Part shown: positions 12,561 through 24,283 of the stretch, piece by piece | Numbering within the stretch: the first letter of the stretch is position 1 | Layout: the number at the start of each line of letters is the position of its first letter | Assembly (NCBI GenBank): GCA_036346405.1 | Contig: CM070548.1 | Location: 55,487,866 to 55,551,865 of the forward strand | From: Phyllostachys edulis | Taxonomy: Eukaryota; Streptophyta; Magnoliopsida; Poales; Poaceae | Length of the DNA stretch: 64,000 nt | Direction of reading: 5' to 3' | The notes under the pieces: generated by a model | Databases searched by the model: none | Told to the model about the DNA's origin: nothing | The model's input: the letters and a program-made list of their open reading frames with translations, nothing else | Position numbers and translations under genes: made by a program

Positions 12561-13365
12561 ATTTTTTATTTAATATTTTTTAAAATTATTTTAAAGTTAA
12601 TCCTTCGCGAACTTTATTTCTAATTCTGAGCCCTTTGACCACATCACCACCCGTGGCGTGGCCAAACCGTACTGTCACGCTACATACCTCAGTGTGACAA
12701 AACATGTCACGCACGCCCTCGTCCACCCACCGTGCCAACGTGGAGGCTTGCGTGGCAGTAGTCACGCCAGATCCCATGGCGTGACAAGTCTGCCTTGTCA
12801 CGCCTTGATATGTGGCATAATAGGGCCTAACGTGATTTGCTTTTGCATGCGTGATTGCAGTTGGTTTCTTAAATTATGAATCGAGCTCATAGTTGAATTT
12901 AGTTCGGACTTGATTTATGGATTTGGAACCTTAGCATTTGGTGATAAGATGGTAACAAAGGGACTTCTTTTTTAAAGATCAAAAACAATTTAAGCTACGG
13001 CGATACATAACACCATGTATATGTAACATTTAACAATCCATAACTTTGTTGGGCACAGGAGAGGAGAGGGCTGAAGAGGGCGAAGACAAGGAAAAATGAC
13101 GAACGGGCTAGGTTGCGTGAGCTAAATCGCCACTGTCACGTCACAAGAGTTGGCGTGATAAACTCCCCTAGTCACGCCATGGGATTTGGCGTGACAATTG
13201 CCACGCAAGCCTCCATGCTGGCGCGGCGTGCGAACAAGGGCTTATGTGGCATGTTTGGTCACGCCGAGATCTGTGGTGTTACAGAACCAAAGAGGTCAAA
13301 ATTTAAAATAAAGTTAACGAGATATTAACTTTAAAATATCAATAAAAAAAGAATTAAATTAAAAA
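12561..13365. mobile_element. Fold-back/MITE-like element with GGCGTGAC motifs, copy 1
   Basis: The left end (ATTTTAAAGTTAATCCTTCG then TTTGACCACATCACC) is mirrored at the right end by GGTGTTACAGAACC...GAGGTCAAA and a TTAACTTTAAAAT stretch, giving long imperfect inverted repeats. The subterminal parts carry many copies of TGGCGTGAC/GTCACGCCA in both orientations. A related, shorter copy lies at 13636-14055. No transposase frame is present. The superfamily is uncertain: CACTA or Mutator derivatives both carry subterminal repeats. Confidence 0.6.
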
Positions 13366-13635
13366 AATCCTTGCTTCTCCTCTCGATCTCTCCCTCTTTT
13401 TTTACATATTGGATTACCCGTACCCGTTGGGTATAACACATATCTTCTCCGGCGGCAAATGTGATCAACGCTGGTGGGCGACTGCGGCCACCCTGTCAGG
13501 CTCTCAAAGCTACTCCAACGTGGTGTCCAAGTAATCCCACGATTTCAGTTGAGATTTGGATCACCAAATTACTTGGAGGGTGCGTGGTGGGTGGCTTTTG
13601 CTCCGATGTCTCTGATGTCGTATCACTAACCAACT

Positions 13636-14055
13636 TTATTATTATTATTATTAATTAATTAATCTATTTTTAATATTTTTTTTTATTATTAACCCATCGC
13701 CAACTTTATTTTTAATTCTGATTCTTTTGACCACATCACCACTCATGGTGTGGTAAAATAACATTCTAGAGCCAGTATCATGGCGTTGCCAAATCCTGTC
13801 ACTCCACCACCAGTGGTGTGACAGTATTGTTTGATCATGTCACCACTAGTGGCGTGACAGTATTGTTAGATCATGTCACCACCAGTGGCGTGACAAGAAG
13901 TGCTATTTAGCTAGACTTACCCTATGGCGTGGCAGTGTTGTGTTGCTACGCCACGGGTGATGGCGTAGCCAAAAGGGTCAGATTTAAAAATAAAATTGAC
14001 GAGAAGTTAGTAATAAAAATAAATTAAAAAATAGGTTAATTAATAATAATAAAAA
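13636..14055. mobile_element. Fold-back/MITE-like element with GGCGTGAC motifs, copy 2
   Basis: It starts in a TTATTATTAATTAATTAATC stretch that returns in reverse at the right end (GGTTAATTAATAATAATAA). It shares with copy 1 the subterminal AACTTTATTTTTAATTCTGA and TTTTGACCACATCACCAC. The middle contains repeated CACCACTAGTGGCGTGACAG units spaced about 45 bp apart. No open frame of interest is present. Confidence 0.6.
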
Positions 14056-14221
14056 TGTTCATCACTAACCGCATCGCCCACCACCGGCTACATGCTTGCT
14101 CTCGTGCTTTCTCACGACCTCGTTCAACTGTGGTTCGTGCGGTAGGGCATCCTGCCACGCTTGTTGACGACAACATCGACTATGTGGTAGTAGACCTGAT
14201 CAATTATCGAGCTAGCGAGAT

Positions 14222-14460
14222 TTAGGCCAGGCCTGGAAAAGCTCAGTTTTGAACGGGCAGGCCTGAGCCCGCCCTGCCTGAAGTCATGAAAAAACCGAAA
14301 TTTTGCTTTTTTAGAAAAATATTACTATTTAATCCATTCTTGGAATAAAAATATTATTTAATTTATTTTCGGAATTAATAATTAGTAATTATTATTTTGT
14401 CGAGCTTTTTGGGCTTCAGGGCAGGCCCCAGGGCCAGCGTCCCATGAACAGGACTGTGTG
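14222..14460. mobile_element. Possible hAT-like MITE remnant
   Basis: CAGGCCTGGAAAAGCTCAG and GGGCAGGCCTGAGCCCG on the left face a rough reverse complement (GAGCTTTTTGGGCTTCAGGG and GGCAGGCCCC) on the right. This composition is common in grass hAT MITEs. Boundaries and target duplication are not clear. Confidence 0.3.
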
Positions 14461-15745
14461 GTAGACTGCCTTGGTAAGGTCCGGGGCTGTCAAAGTCCAC
14501 AATATGCTTGATGAAATGCCTTCAGAACAAAGCAATTTTCTTTAGAGAGAGAGAGACCATCATAACAAAGCAGCTGGAGCCTTTTGGATTTGCATTGGAT
14601 GGTAGTTCGTTTTTAAGGCCTAGTTTAAATTACGGAAATTTCAGATAAAAGTCACATTTAATTATTGTATGATTTCTTTCCTGTAAAATTCCTGCAAGCA
14701 TCTTGTTTTCCAAACAGGCTCCACAATTCAACCACTGCTTGTTGGCAATGGCACCGTTTATACATGTAGACCAATTAAGAGAGGTTTATTGAGTAGTTGA
14801 ACCTTAATATATAGTCTAGATTGTTCATCTACCAAGCACTATGCAACTAAAGTTTACTTAAAACGAAAACGATTTGTACAATTCAGTTTGGCGAGAGCAT
14901 AGTAGCAATGCACACTCTAGAAATGTTCGGCATAGGACATTAACCTCGACACTTGTTCTTTCTCAGGTACCAGGCAGCAGCTAAAGCTGGTTATTAGCGA
15001 ACCCGTAGAAGTGTGCGCGTGCGTCACGATGATAATCGGCAACCACATCGGTGGCGATCAGAAGGCGAAACCGCTCAGGTAACTGTGACCTTATTTTTAC
15101 AATGCAAGTACATAAATATGTATATGTCGTGTCGCTCAGGCTGGTCAGGGGTGTCCGGGTGTATGTATTTGCACACCATGTAATCTGGATGGGCGTTCCA
15201 TGTGTCAGTTGTCTCTCTCTCAAAAAAAATGTGTCAGTTGTCAGTGACCTTTTGTTTTTTTGGCGGAAGTCAATGACCACTGTCTATGTATATTCCGTGT
15301 CCCTGAACTTGTTAATACTCTCATTCAATAGTCTGTTTAGATAAATCGGATTTCTTTTTCGAAACCTTAAAATTTAGTTCAAATTTAAATTAAATCCCAA
15401 GAAATTCCAAAAGAAACTACCCTCATCTACCCCCCCCCCCAGTCGGTTCATCAATGTACACGAACAATATGAGGGATATTCAAGAATCTGTGCGTGCAAC
15501 AGTACCTTTGATGGTGTGGATGCTGAAGGGAGGATGAGAATTAGCCATTAGACAATCTACACAACAAGGTCTATTTTGCTAACAAATTTCTGGACAAGAA
15601 ACTTGTTGAAGCCAAAATCACTATTAGCCCCTCCAAATGTTCCAATTTGAACAATTAAGCCCTATGCTATTTGGTTTGTCTAATATAGCCATTTTGTTTA
15701 TATGATTAATTAATTTGTAAGCAACTATAGGAAGCTTTTTTCCGT
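14461..15745. other. Intergenic DNA without a recognised gene
   Basis: This is AT-rich sequence with a MITE-like piece near 14600-14725 (ends GGCCTAGTTTAAATT and CCAAACAGGCTCC), an 11-base C run at 15430-15440, and short unsupported open frames (14981-15280, 15051-15344). I see no gene. Confidence 0.4.
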
Positions 15746-16092
15746 ACTCCTAGGAGTACATACTTCCACTTCCAATATACCATTTAAACGAGCATAATAT
15801 ACTTATTTTATCACTTTTAGTATACTTAAATACCAATTATAAGATATTCTAATGCGACTTGATTGAAAAAATTTCATTGGGCCCTTTATTTTTGCTATAT
15901 ACCCTTTTTCATGTATAAAGGAAGTATATACACAAATTTTGCTATAAAAATGGACTTTCATGATATTTGTCATGGAACTCACTTTGGGGTATTTTATAAT
16001 CATTATCGAAGTATGCTTAAATAGATAAAGAGATATCATCATACGATTTAAGTGGTATACAAGAAGTTGGAATACATCCTCCCAAGAGTACC
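15746..16092. mobile_element. MITE with imperfect 45-bp terminal inverted repeats
   Basis: The left end (TACTCCTAGGAGTACATACT, then CCAATATACCATTTAAA) is mirrored by the right end (TTTAAGTGGTATACAAGAAG, then CCTCCCAAGAGTAC). The interior is non-coding and AT-rich. The inverted repeats are diverged, so the copy is old. Confidence 0.55.
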
Positions 16093-16230
16093 ATACCATT
16101 TTCTTGTGTAGGTGTCATGCGATTTATGTGGTATATAGGATAATGCTCTTGTGCAGACGTCAGATGCTTTGAGAAGCATCATACGCCTCGTCAATCATGT
16201 CTAGCATTCAAAGCATTTTAAAATTCCACC

Positions 16231-16292
16231 ATCCAAAGCACCAAAAGCCGGAGGCCACGCTATCCAAAGCACCAAAAGCCGAAGACCACGCC
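16231..16292 (+). repeat. Two tandem copies of a 31-bp unit
   Basis: ATCCAAAGCACCAAAAGCCG followed by GAGGCCACGCT repeats once at 31-bp spacing with two substitutions. It lies just left of the gypsy element insertion site. Confidence 0.8.
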
Positions 16293-16310
16293 ATCTGTCT
16301 CAATGCTTTG

Positions 16311-16986
16311 TGATGAGGATTAAATTCCTAAATATTGGTTTTACATTTAATTAAAAGCCACACAGTTTATGTAGTCGTAATCCTCATAGCTAACGACCCA
16401 ATCCCAGAGGTCGCTCCGCGAGTAACCTAGTCGGAGGGGGCCCTGTACCCATTATTCGACCAGATGACTGCTCGAAGAGTCTTTGAACTAGTACTTGGAC
16501 CCGATTCCAAATATATTCCTTTTGTGTGAAGAATGGGGCACATGCCTTATCAGCCCCAAACCACACGACGATTTCAGCCCTAAGTCACTGACAATAACTG
16601 AGTATAGTTATTTCGCCTCTTGCTAACACCAACTGGCGATCAGTTAGTGTTTCACTGACTGCAACTGTCTATTCGACCAAATGTGTCACTTCCAAAAGGT
16701 GTCTTTTCCAGGAGTAACTGTCACCTCTTCACTATATATTTAAAGGTGGATGACGAATAGCAGAGGAAGGATCAAAAGTCATTTGGATTCGATCTGAAGA
16801 CAATTGAAGCAAGCCAAAACATAGCAAGCAATACACTCAGTATAATTAGAGCTAGTCTGTCGTCTTGCCTAAGGCATCTTTGTAATAGCCAGTTCATTGT
16901 AATAATGAGCAACCTTATTCTCATCTAGGAACTCTTAGCCATTTTTCTCATTTTATTTTGTAAGATCGGCGACTTGATCGTCGATA
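16311..16986 (+). repeat. 5' LTR of the Grande-like gypsy element
   Basis: It begins TGATGAGGATTAAATTCC and ends GATCGTCGATA, where the 3' copy ends GTCGACA. A TATA-like TATATATTTAAA lies at 16733-16744. The start and end were set by alignment with the 3' LTR and by the CTTTG duplications. Confidence 0.9.
16733..16744 (+). promoter_or_regulatory. LTR TATA box
   Basis: TATATATTTAAAGG stands about 240 bp before the LTR end. The 3' LTR keeps a weaker version (GATATTTAAAGG near 28097). The placement fits a U3/R promoter. Confidence 0.5.
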
Positions 16987-16988
16987 GC

Positions 16989-17006
16989 TGGCGCCGTCCG
17001 TGGGGA
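16989..17006 (+). promoter_or_regulatory. Primer binding site, tRNA-Asp type
   Basis: TGGCGCCGTCCGTGGGGA begins two bases after the 5' LTR. Its first nine bases and the final GGGGA match the complement of the 3' end of plant tRNA-Asp, the primer used by Grande-like elements. Confidence 0.75.
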
Positions 17007-17087
17007 AGAAGGCGCTGAGTTCCTAAAGATTTTTCGCTCAGCAATCCTCATTCATTCTCCCTTTGTTCTGTTGTCACTTATGCTATC

Positions 17088-19405
17088 ATGGCAAGGACAT
17101 GGGATTAGGAAAACTGGTTTGACCTAGCAGACTACTCCAATCTCGACATGGACGCATGCATCTGCGCTATGGAACATGACGCGATGTCGTCATCATCCTC
17201 TTCCATCGCATGCTCTTGACTCGCTGAGACTGACGAAATCGACCAAATGGAAGAAGACTCACCACCAGTGGTGCTCCCAGAAGAATCGGTCGTTCTGACT
17301 AGTTCAGAATGTCCGAGTGCCTCTGCAAGCTCGGTTTTTATGACCAGCAAAAACATCGACAAAAATCAGCACTGCGGTCAAAGGGTCAGGGTCCTCTCGA
17401 TACGGTCATGGGCGATCGATATTCGCCGACGGCTCCTGCGTATTTTGAAGGTCGTCCGACACCTGATAACAGTGTCAATGAAGTTTCTGCCGGTCGAAAG
17501 CTAGGTGAAGATGGTCAAACTCATCCTACGATCGGGAATCCGTCGGATCAGGCTGAGTCCACGACAAAGCCTACCGGAGGTGGTAATCTCAAACCGTTGC
17601 CCATCATGGAGACTCCTTGCCGAACTAGTTGAAGGCTCTCCCTTAGTTACGATGGGAGCTTGTCGGGAGACTGCTATTGGAGGTATAAGGTTAACGCAAT
17701 CAGTAATACCGATCAAGATATCGTGCACGTTCCTTCACAGCATAACCCGCCAACATCTGTTGGTAGAGATGGTACAGACACTCAAGCACCAACCCGAGAT
17801 GTCGGAGGCAATAAAACTGGTGGACATCAATCAGGTAATTCAACTGTTTCTACCCTATTGCGTATAATGGGTGGAACGGAGCAAGCCAGAAGGTCGAAAC
17901 GTAATTCGAGTTATCGAACACCTTCTACCAGCAGGAATCCTCCAAAACCCTCAAAAACAATTCAAAACCTGCAACGAGTTTGCAATATTTTAAATAACCC
18001 GGACCCTGCTCTAGCAGAGACTCCAGGGTATGTTCGGCTTGCAAAGTAGGTATCGGAGATCCTTCAATGGACCATGGAACGTACAGAGGTATACAGGGAA
18101 CAAAGGAACTCACAAAGTCATACTTTAACTTCATCCCAGCGTTCCTCCCTTAGCAGGGGTCAGCATGGTCAGACTGGAGACTGTCCGGCACCTAGATCTC
18201 CTCAGAGATTCCGACAAGAGAGTCACGAGGGAAGATGACTCTTCCATGAAGCCAATCCTCCCTCTCATCACGAGGAACTACTACTTGGCTCGGGTGATCT
18301 TCGATATCACCTAAACTAAACAGTCGATCGAAGGCGTCATACCAACATCCATGACCGGATTAGGACACCAGATACTCGATATGTTAATCCGGGGAATCGG
18401 TCCCAAACCGACTACAATCTGGCTCCCTTTCAAAGAATGTGCCATAACTCAATTACAAGCCGTCGAGCATTCTCGGCAGGACCCCAAGCAGTACGCTGGC
18501 CGGATAAGTTCCGACCAACAAATATGGAGAAGTTCAATGGGACTTTAAGCCCTTTAGAATTTCTTCAGATCTATACTACCGCCATCAGAGCTACTGGTGG
18601 TGATGACAATGTGATGGCAAACTACCTGTCCACGGTACTTGAAGGATCTTCTCGGTCTTGGTTGTTCAACCTACCAGTCGGAGCAATTTACACCTGGTAG
18701 CAACTCTACGACCTCCTCATCGCAAACTTGTAGGTGATGTATGATCGCCCTGAAAAGGAGGATGATCTTCATCGGATCCAGCAGGAACCTAATGAAACTC
18801 TTCGGTAATACATTAAGAGGTTCAGCCAGGTCCATAACTCCATTCCTGAGGTCGCAGACTCATATGTTATACAGGCTTTTAAAGCGACGTTAAGGAATCG
18901 ACGGTTTACGGAGGACATTGCGATGAATCCTCCACGAACGACCGTCGAGCTTTTTGACATGGCCGATAGGTATGCAGCCGCCAGTGAGGCGGTTGAATGG
19001 AACAAAGCCATTGATCGAAAAGAGAAAATCCCTCAACCCGCCCTGGATAAACCAGAGAAGAAACACAAGAAGGCTCTTAAAGGTAAGAAGAATCGCAAGC
19101 CCAATAATAAAGAGGTCCCTCCAATTACCGAAAAATTTACCAAGGGCAAGAAGGATTATTTCGGTCGTAACAAGGCAAAGCTCAGATCGATGAATACAAA
19201 AAGAACAAGAAGTGGTGTCCACTTCATCAGGCAGCAGGGCATGATCTGCGCACTTGTCGAGCCTGACAAAAGAAGTTGGAGGACTATTATTCAGGTAAAT
19301 GTCCTTTACCTTCCATATAGGAGCTTGGAGAGCCAAGCTCCAAAAAAGACAGGGATGGTGATGAAGAGATGGAGTATTAGGAGCCACAGCACACCGTCGA
19401 CATGA
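17088..19405 (+). pseudogene. gag of the Grande-like element, broken
   Basis: The first ATG follows the primer site by about 80 bp. An acidic, serine-rich N-terminal part follows, interrupted by stops within the first 50 codons and by a frame change near 17310. The Retrotrans_gag core lies about 18510-19000 in one frame, with in-frame stops near 18700, 18733 and 18808. Recognisable features are FNGTLSPLEFLQIYTTAI, SRSWLFNLPVGAIYTW, a DLHRIQQ stretch, and a lysine-rich C-terminus. These match the capsid region of Tat-lineage gag proteins, which package the RNA in cytoplasmic particles. The frame ends just where the protease frame begins. At least three stops and one frameshift make it non-functional. 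Confidence 0.8.
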
Positions 19406-22400
19406 TCTTTGGCAGATCCTCCTTGTACGAATCCAGACGCCAACTGAAGGCCATGGAGCGGGAAGTGAACCTCGCCGAATCTCTGATCACCGTCAAGCCA
19501 TCTAGATGGTTGGAGACAGTCATCTCCTTCAGTAAAGAAGACTGCCCTATCCCTTCAACTCGACCAGGTAGGTTCCATATTGTTGTAGAACCTACTATTA
19601 ATAATTGCAAAGTCAATCGAGTTTTAATAAATGGTGGTAGTTCTTTAAATATTTTCTTTACGGGAGCATTAGAAGAAATGCAAATTCCCAAGTCAAAAGT
19701 AAAGCCTGTGAAATACGCTTTCCATGGTATAGTTCTAGGGTCTACAGCTAAACCGATAGAGCAATTTTCCCTACCGGTTACATTCGGAAGGCTAGACAAC
19801 TTCCGAATAGAAAAGATTTCATTTGATGTAGTAGATTTTGAAACTGCATAAAATGGAATTCTTGGTCGTCTGATATTGGCAAAGTTTCTGATAGCTACAC
19901 ATTATGGCTATTAGAGTTTAAAATTGTTAGGACCAAAAGGGGTCATTACGGTTCGAGGGGATAGAAAGATGGCATACACATGCGATCGTAAATCCCTAGA
20001 ACTTATCGATGAACTTCCGACCAGGGATACTAATCCACCTTCCACGCAGGTCAAGCACTCAAGACTAAAGATGACCCCAAAACCCTTCGACCAGACCAAG
20101 GAAGTTCCACTCGACAGGGGCGCTTCTCTGGAAAGCATCAAAACGTCGTCTGGACTCGAAAATGCTAGCGCAACCACCCAAAAGGTATTGGTCAGGACAT
20201 GACTCGATCCTAAATAGGAAGAGTCGTTCGTCCCCTTCATCCGAGCTAATTCGGATGTATTCACCTGGCAGGCATCCGACATGCGCGGAGTCCCCAGGGA
20301 GGTGATCGAGCATAGGCTAGCTCTCCGGTCTGATAAAAAACCGATCAAGCAGAAGCTAAGATGCTTTGTACCAGATCGGAAGGAGACAATCCAGTCAGAG
20401 ATTGACAAGTTCTCAATGCTGGATTTATTCATGAGGTCGACCACCCAGAGTGGCTCGTCAATCCTGTAATGGTTAGAAAAAGAAATGAGAAATGGCGAAT
20501 GTGTACTGATTTCACAGATCTTAATAAAGCTTGTCCGAAAAATAACTTTCCCCTTCCACGTATCGATCAACTTGTAGAATCTACTTCTAGTTGTGAGTTG
20601 TTAAGTTTTTTAGATGCGTATTCAAGTTACCACCAGATTAATATGAGTAAAGATGATCAAGAGAAAACTTCATTCATCACGCCATATGGCACTTATTCTT
20701 TTGTCAAGATGCCATTTGGTCTAAAAAATACTGGTGCTACTTTTCAGGGGCTAATGCAAAAAAAAAAACCTTTAGCCCACAGATAGGTCAAAATTTAGAA
20801 GCCTCTGTTGATGACTTAGTGTCGTAAAGAGCATCAGTGATGGTGATCATATTTCTGACCTACAAGAGACTTTCAATAACTTAAAAAGGCATAACCTTAA
20901 GTTAAATCTGGAAAAGTGTATTTGAAGTTTTCTCTGGAAAGCTTCTTGGATTCCTAGTTTCGGCTAGAGGAATTGAAGCGAACACAGTAAAAATATCGAC
21001 CATCAAATAAATGCGCCCTCCGACCACAAAGAAAGAAGTCCAAAAACTAACCGACTGTATGACAGCGCTAAGTCATTTCATAGCACGTTTAGGAGAAAAA
21101 TGATTACCTTTCTTTAAACTTCTTTGGAAACATAGAAATTTTAAATGGACTAAAGATGCAAATGATGCATTTGAGGAGCTCAAAAGGTACCTTACGAATG
21201 CCCCGATCTTAGTATCTCCAAAATCGGGAGAAACATTACTAATATACCTGGCTGCGACGCCACAAGCAGTCAGTGTTGTACTGGTCGTTGAACGTGACAA
21301 TATCCAACGACTAGTATATTACGTAAGCGAAGTCTTACATGGACCAAAGGAATGATATCCATAGGTACAAAAGTTGCTATACGGTCTCCTTATGGCTTTA
21401 AGGAAACTAAGGCATTACTTTCAACCCCACAAAGTGGTCGTACCAACTAGATATCCCCTTGGTCAAATTCTCGAAAATAGAGAATCATCAGGACGAATAG
21501 CAAAATGGGCAGTCGAACATGGGGGCTTCGGCCTCCATTTCATTTCACGAACAACAATTAAGTCTCAGGCTTTAGCAGAATTCATTGCCAAATGGACAAA
21601 CCCTAAACCCACCCAAGGGCCCGAGTATGAACAGCACGAAGAGTGGACAATGTACTTTGACGTTTCCTTGATGCTTAAAGTCTCGGAGGTTGGAGTTGTC
21701 CTGGTATCTCCTACTGGAGAACACATTAAATATGTCATTCAGTTAAACTTTCCTGCTACAAATAACGTGGCAGAGTACGAAGGTTTATTGGTAAGACTCC
21801 AAGCAGCTAGAGCGCTCAGGATTCGCAGATTACTAGTGAAAGGCGATTCTCAACTAGTAGCAAATCAAGTTGGGAAGGTGTATCAATGTTCCAGTCCCAA
21901 GATGTCATCTTATTTGGCAGAAGTACGAAAACTCAAAAGACACTTCTTCGGTTTTTAGATCCAACATATTCCTAGAAAGGTCAACTTTTTGGCAGACCAG
22001 TTGGCACAGATGACTTCCTCAAGGTCACCTGTCCCGCCCAAAGTTTTTCACGAGCAACTCGATACACCCTCGGTGGTCGAGCATTCCGAAGACACATATG
22101 CTCCACTGGAGGTTGTACAGATCGATCCTAGTAGATATTGAATGCCATCAATCTACAATTATCTTTAGCATGACACACATCCTGAAGATGATGTAGAGGC
22201 TAATCATACAGCTCGAAAAGCCAAATCATACACTTTGATTGAATGTACCCTTTACAAACGGGGAGCTCATGGAGTGTTGATGAGATGCATATCTCAAACA
22301 GATGATATTAAATTATTATCCGACATACATGGAGGAGTCTGTGGAGCACATCATTCCTATAGAACTCTAGTCGGTAAAGCCTTTAGACAAGGATATTACG

Positions 22401-23376
22401 GGCCAACTGCCCTCCATGATGCAAAATAACTTGTGACAAAGTGTGTACAATGTCAATTTCATAGTCGACAAGTACATCAACTTGCACAAGCTTTGCAAAC
22501 AATACATTTTTCTTGGCCTTTTGTAACCTGGGATCAGACATTCTAGGACCTTTCCCAAAAGCACCTGGGGGCTTTGAATTCCTTTTTGTCACGATCGATA
22601 CATTTAGAAAATAGATAGAAGCTAAGCCAGTTGTTAAAGTAACAACTGAAGCTGCCAAGAAATTTCTCACAAAAAATGTGATCACATGATTTGATATACC
22701 CAGTTGTATAATCACAGATAACGGTACCTAGTTCTCAAGTAGGAATTTTCAGGAATTCTATGAAGATCTATGTATCATAATACATTACGCTTCCGTGGCT
22801 CACCCATAGAGTAACGGGGCAGTCGAGCGGGCTAATGGCATAATAATATATGGAGTAAAACACTGAGTATTCGACTAGTTACTAAAACGGTAAGGAGCTT
22901 GGTTTCAAGAACTTTCCTTTGTATTATGCGCTGTTCGGACCACGACCAGCCGTGAGACCGGTGAAACACCATTTTTTCTGGTTTACGGTGCAGAAGCCAT
23001 GCTTCCTCCGGAACTGAAAATTGGCTCTACTCGAACTGATTGTTATAATGAGAATGATCAAACAGAACAACGACTCAATGACATTAATTTCCTTGAAGAA
23101 AGACGAAACAAAGCCTTGATACGATCGATAGTTTACCAACAAGCCATGAGAAGGTACCACAGTCGTAAGGTGCAACCTCGCAGTCTAGCTGTAGGTGATC
23201 TGGTTCTCAGAAAAATTCAGATCCAGGCAAATCGCAATAAGCTTTCTCATAAATGGGAAGGTTCATACACTATGGTCAAAGTAACCAAACTAGGTTCATT
23301 ACGACTTGCCATGTCAGACGGGCGTGTTTTGTCTAATTATTGGAATATTGATCAACTGCGTAAGTTTTGTGTATAA
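19402..23376 (+). pseudogene. pol of the Grande-like element: protease, RT, RNase H x2, integrase; broken
   Basis: The aspartic protease lies at 19402-19851. Its expected DGGSSLN active site reads NGGSSLN (Asn codon 19630-19632). Reverse transcriptase lies at about 20281-20850: the MCTDFTDLNKACPK and YGTYSFVKMPFGLKN motifs are clear, then an 11-base A run (20758-20768) lies at a frame disruption, and the YVDD box reads SVDD at 20804-20815. The RNase H end and a second, archaeal-type RNase H lie at 21374-21958, with MYFD, NNVAEYEG and KGDSQLV carrying acidic residues. Integrase starts with an HHCC zinc finger (about 22335-22465), has a badly disrupted core, and keeps its C-terminal domain at 22999-23376. 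Frame changes and stops are frequent. Confidence 0.85.
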
Positions 23377-24283
23377 TTGTTCTTTTCATTTTCAATTTCA
23401 ATAAAGATGCATTATTTATTTCCTTTCCAATGAGTGATGTTATTTATATTTCGATAATCTATTGCCTGGTCATATACTATTGTTGTCTAGATCATCGGAG
23501 AAGATTCATTACTCTCTGATATCCTTCTTAAGGATATTTTTTACTTTTTTGGCTTTGACATGTTTGTCAAGCACCATGAGGGTCCGTATCATGACCGTCA
23601 CAGTGATGGTTCTCACAAGTGACCACACACTCTTTTCTCAAAGAAGGAAACAAGTAAAATGAGCATCACACAGACAACTAGATATAGTTACTTACATGCT
23701 TAAGAATTCAAAATTTTTCTTTCTTTATTTCAACATTTTGTTCTTCTCTTGTTTTGTAACTAGTCGAGACACAGAAAGCCTCCTAGTCGAAATCTCTCCA
23801 CTCTGCATGTGGTCCTGCCCACTGGAAGGAGTTTGCTAGTGATGGTTCTTTTCTTATTATCTTTGCTACCAGTCAGAATTGGAGAACGGATACGTTTCGC
23901 GAAGTGTCAATCATGTCTTTGGTTCTTAGCACCTTTTACAACAGCTTGGATAATGTGTATAAATAAGAACACTTATCGTTTTCTGGTATATATTTTTGCA
24001 TAATTTCTTCTCATCAACACAAAGTCTTATGATATCTTCCGACTATACAGTGTACTATAAGGTATCTCGATTATGGAAATAGATCTAAAACTAGTCAAAA
24101 TCATACACTGATTCCGACCAAATTGGTTTTCTAGTGTTAATTAGATCATTTTTACAACATCATCAGCACATACTTTGTACAATGGTCGTGAAATGTGCTC
24201 TTTTCTCTTGGTCTACTGCTTCTTTAGTAAGTTTTTCTAACTACACAAGCAGTCGGGGGCTAGGAAATATATGAGTATTCAAG
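23377..24283. other. Non-coding spacer after pol in the Grande-like element
   Basis: This AT-rich region separates the end of pol from the 3' end of the antisense gene. Near its right end is a polypurine-tract-like GTCGGGGGCTAGG (24252-24264). I see no further gene. Confidence 0.5.
24252..24264 (+). other. Internal polypurine-tract-like sequence
   Basis: GTCGGGGGCTAGG resembles the tract just before the 3' LTR (TTTAGGGGCTAGC, 27641-27653) and is closer to the G-rich form usual in this lineage. It lies between the ends of the convergent pol and antisense genes. Use as a plus-strand primer is inference only. Confidence 0.4.
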
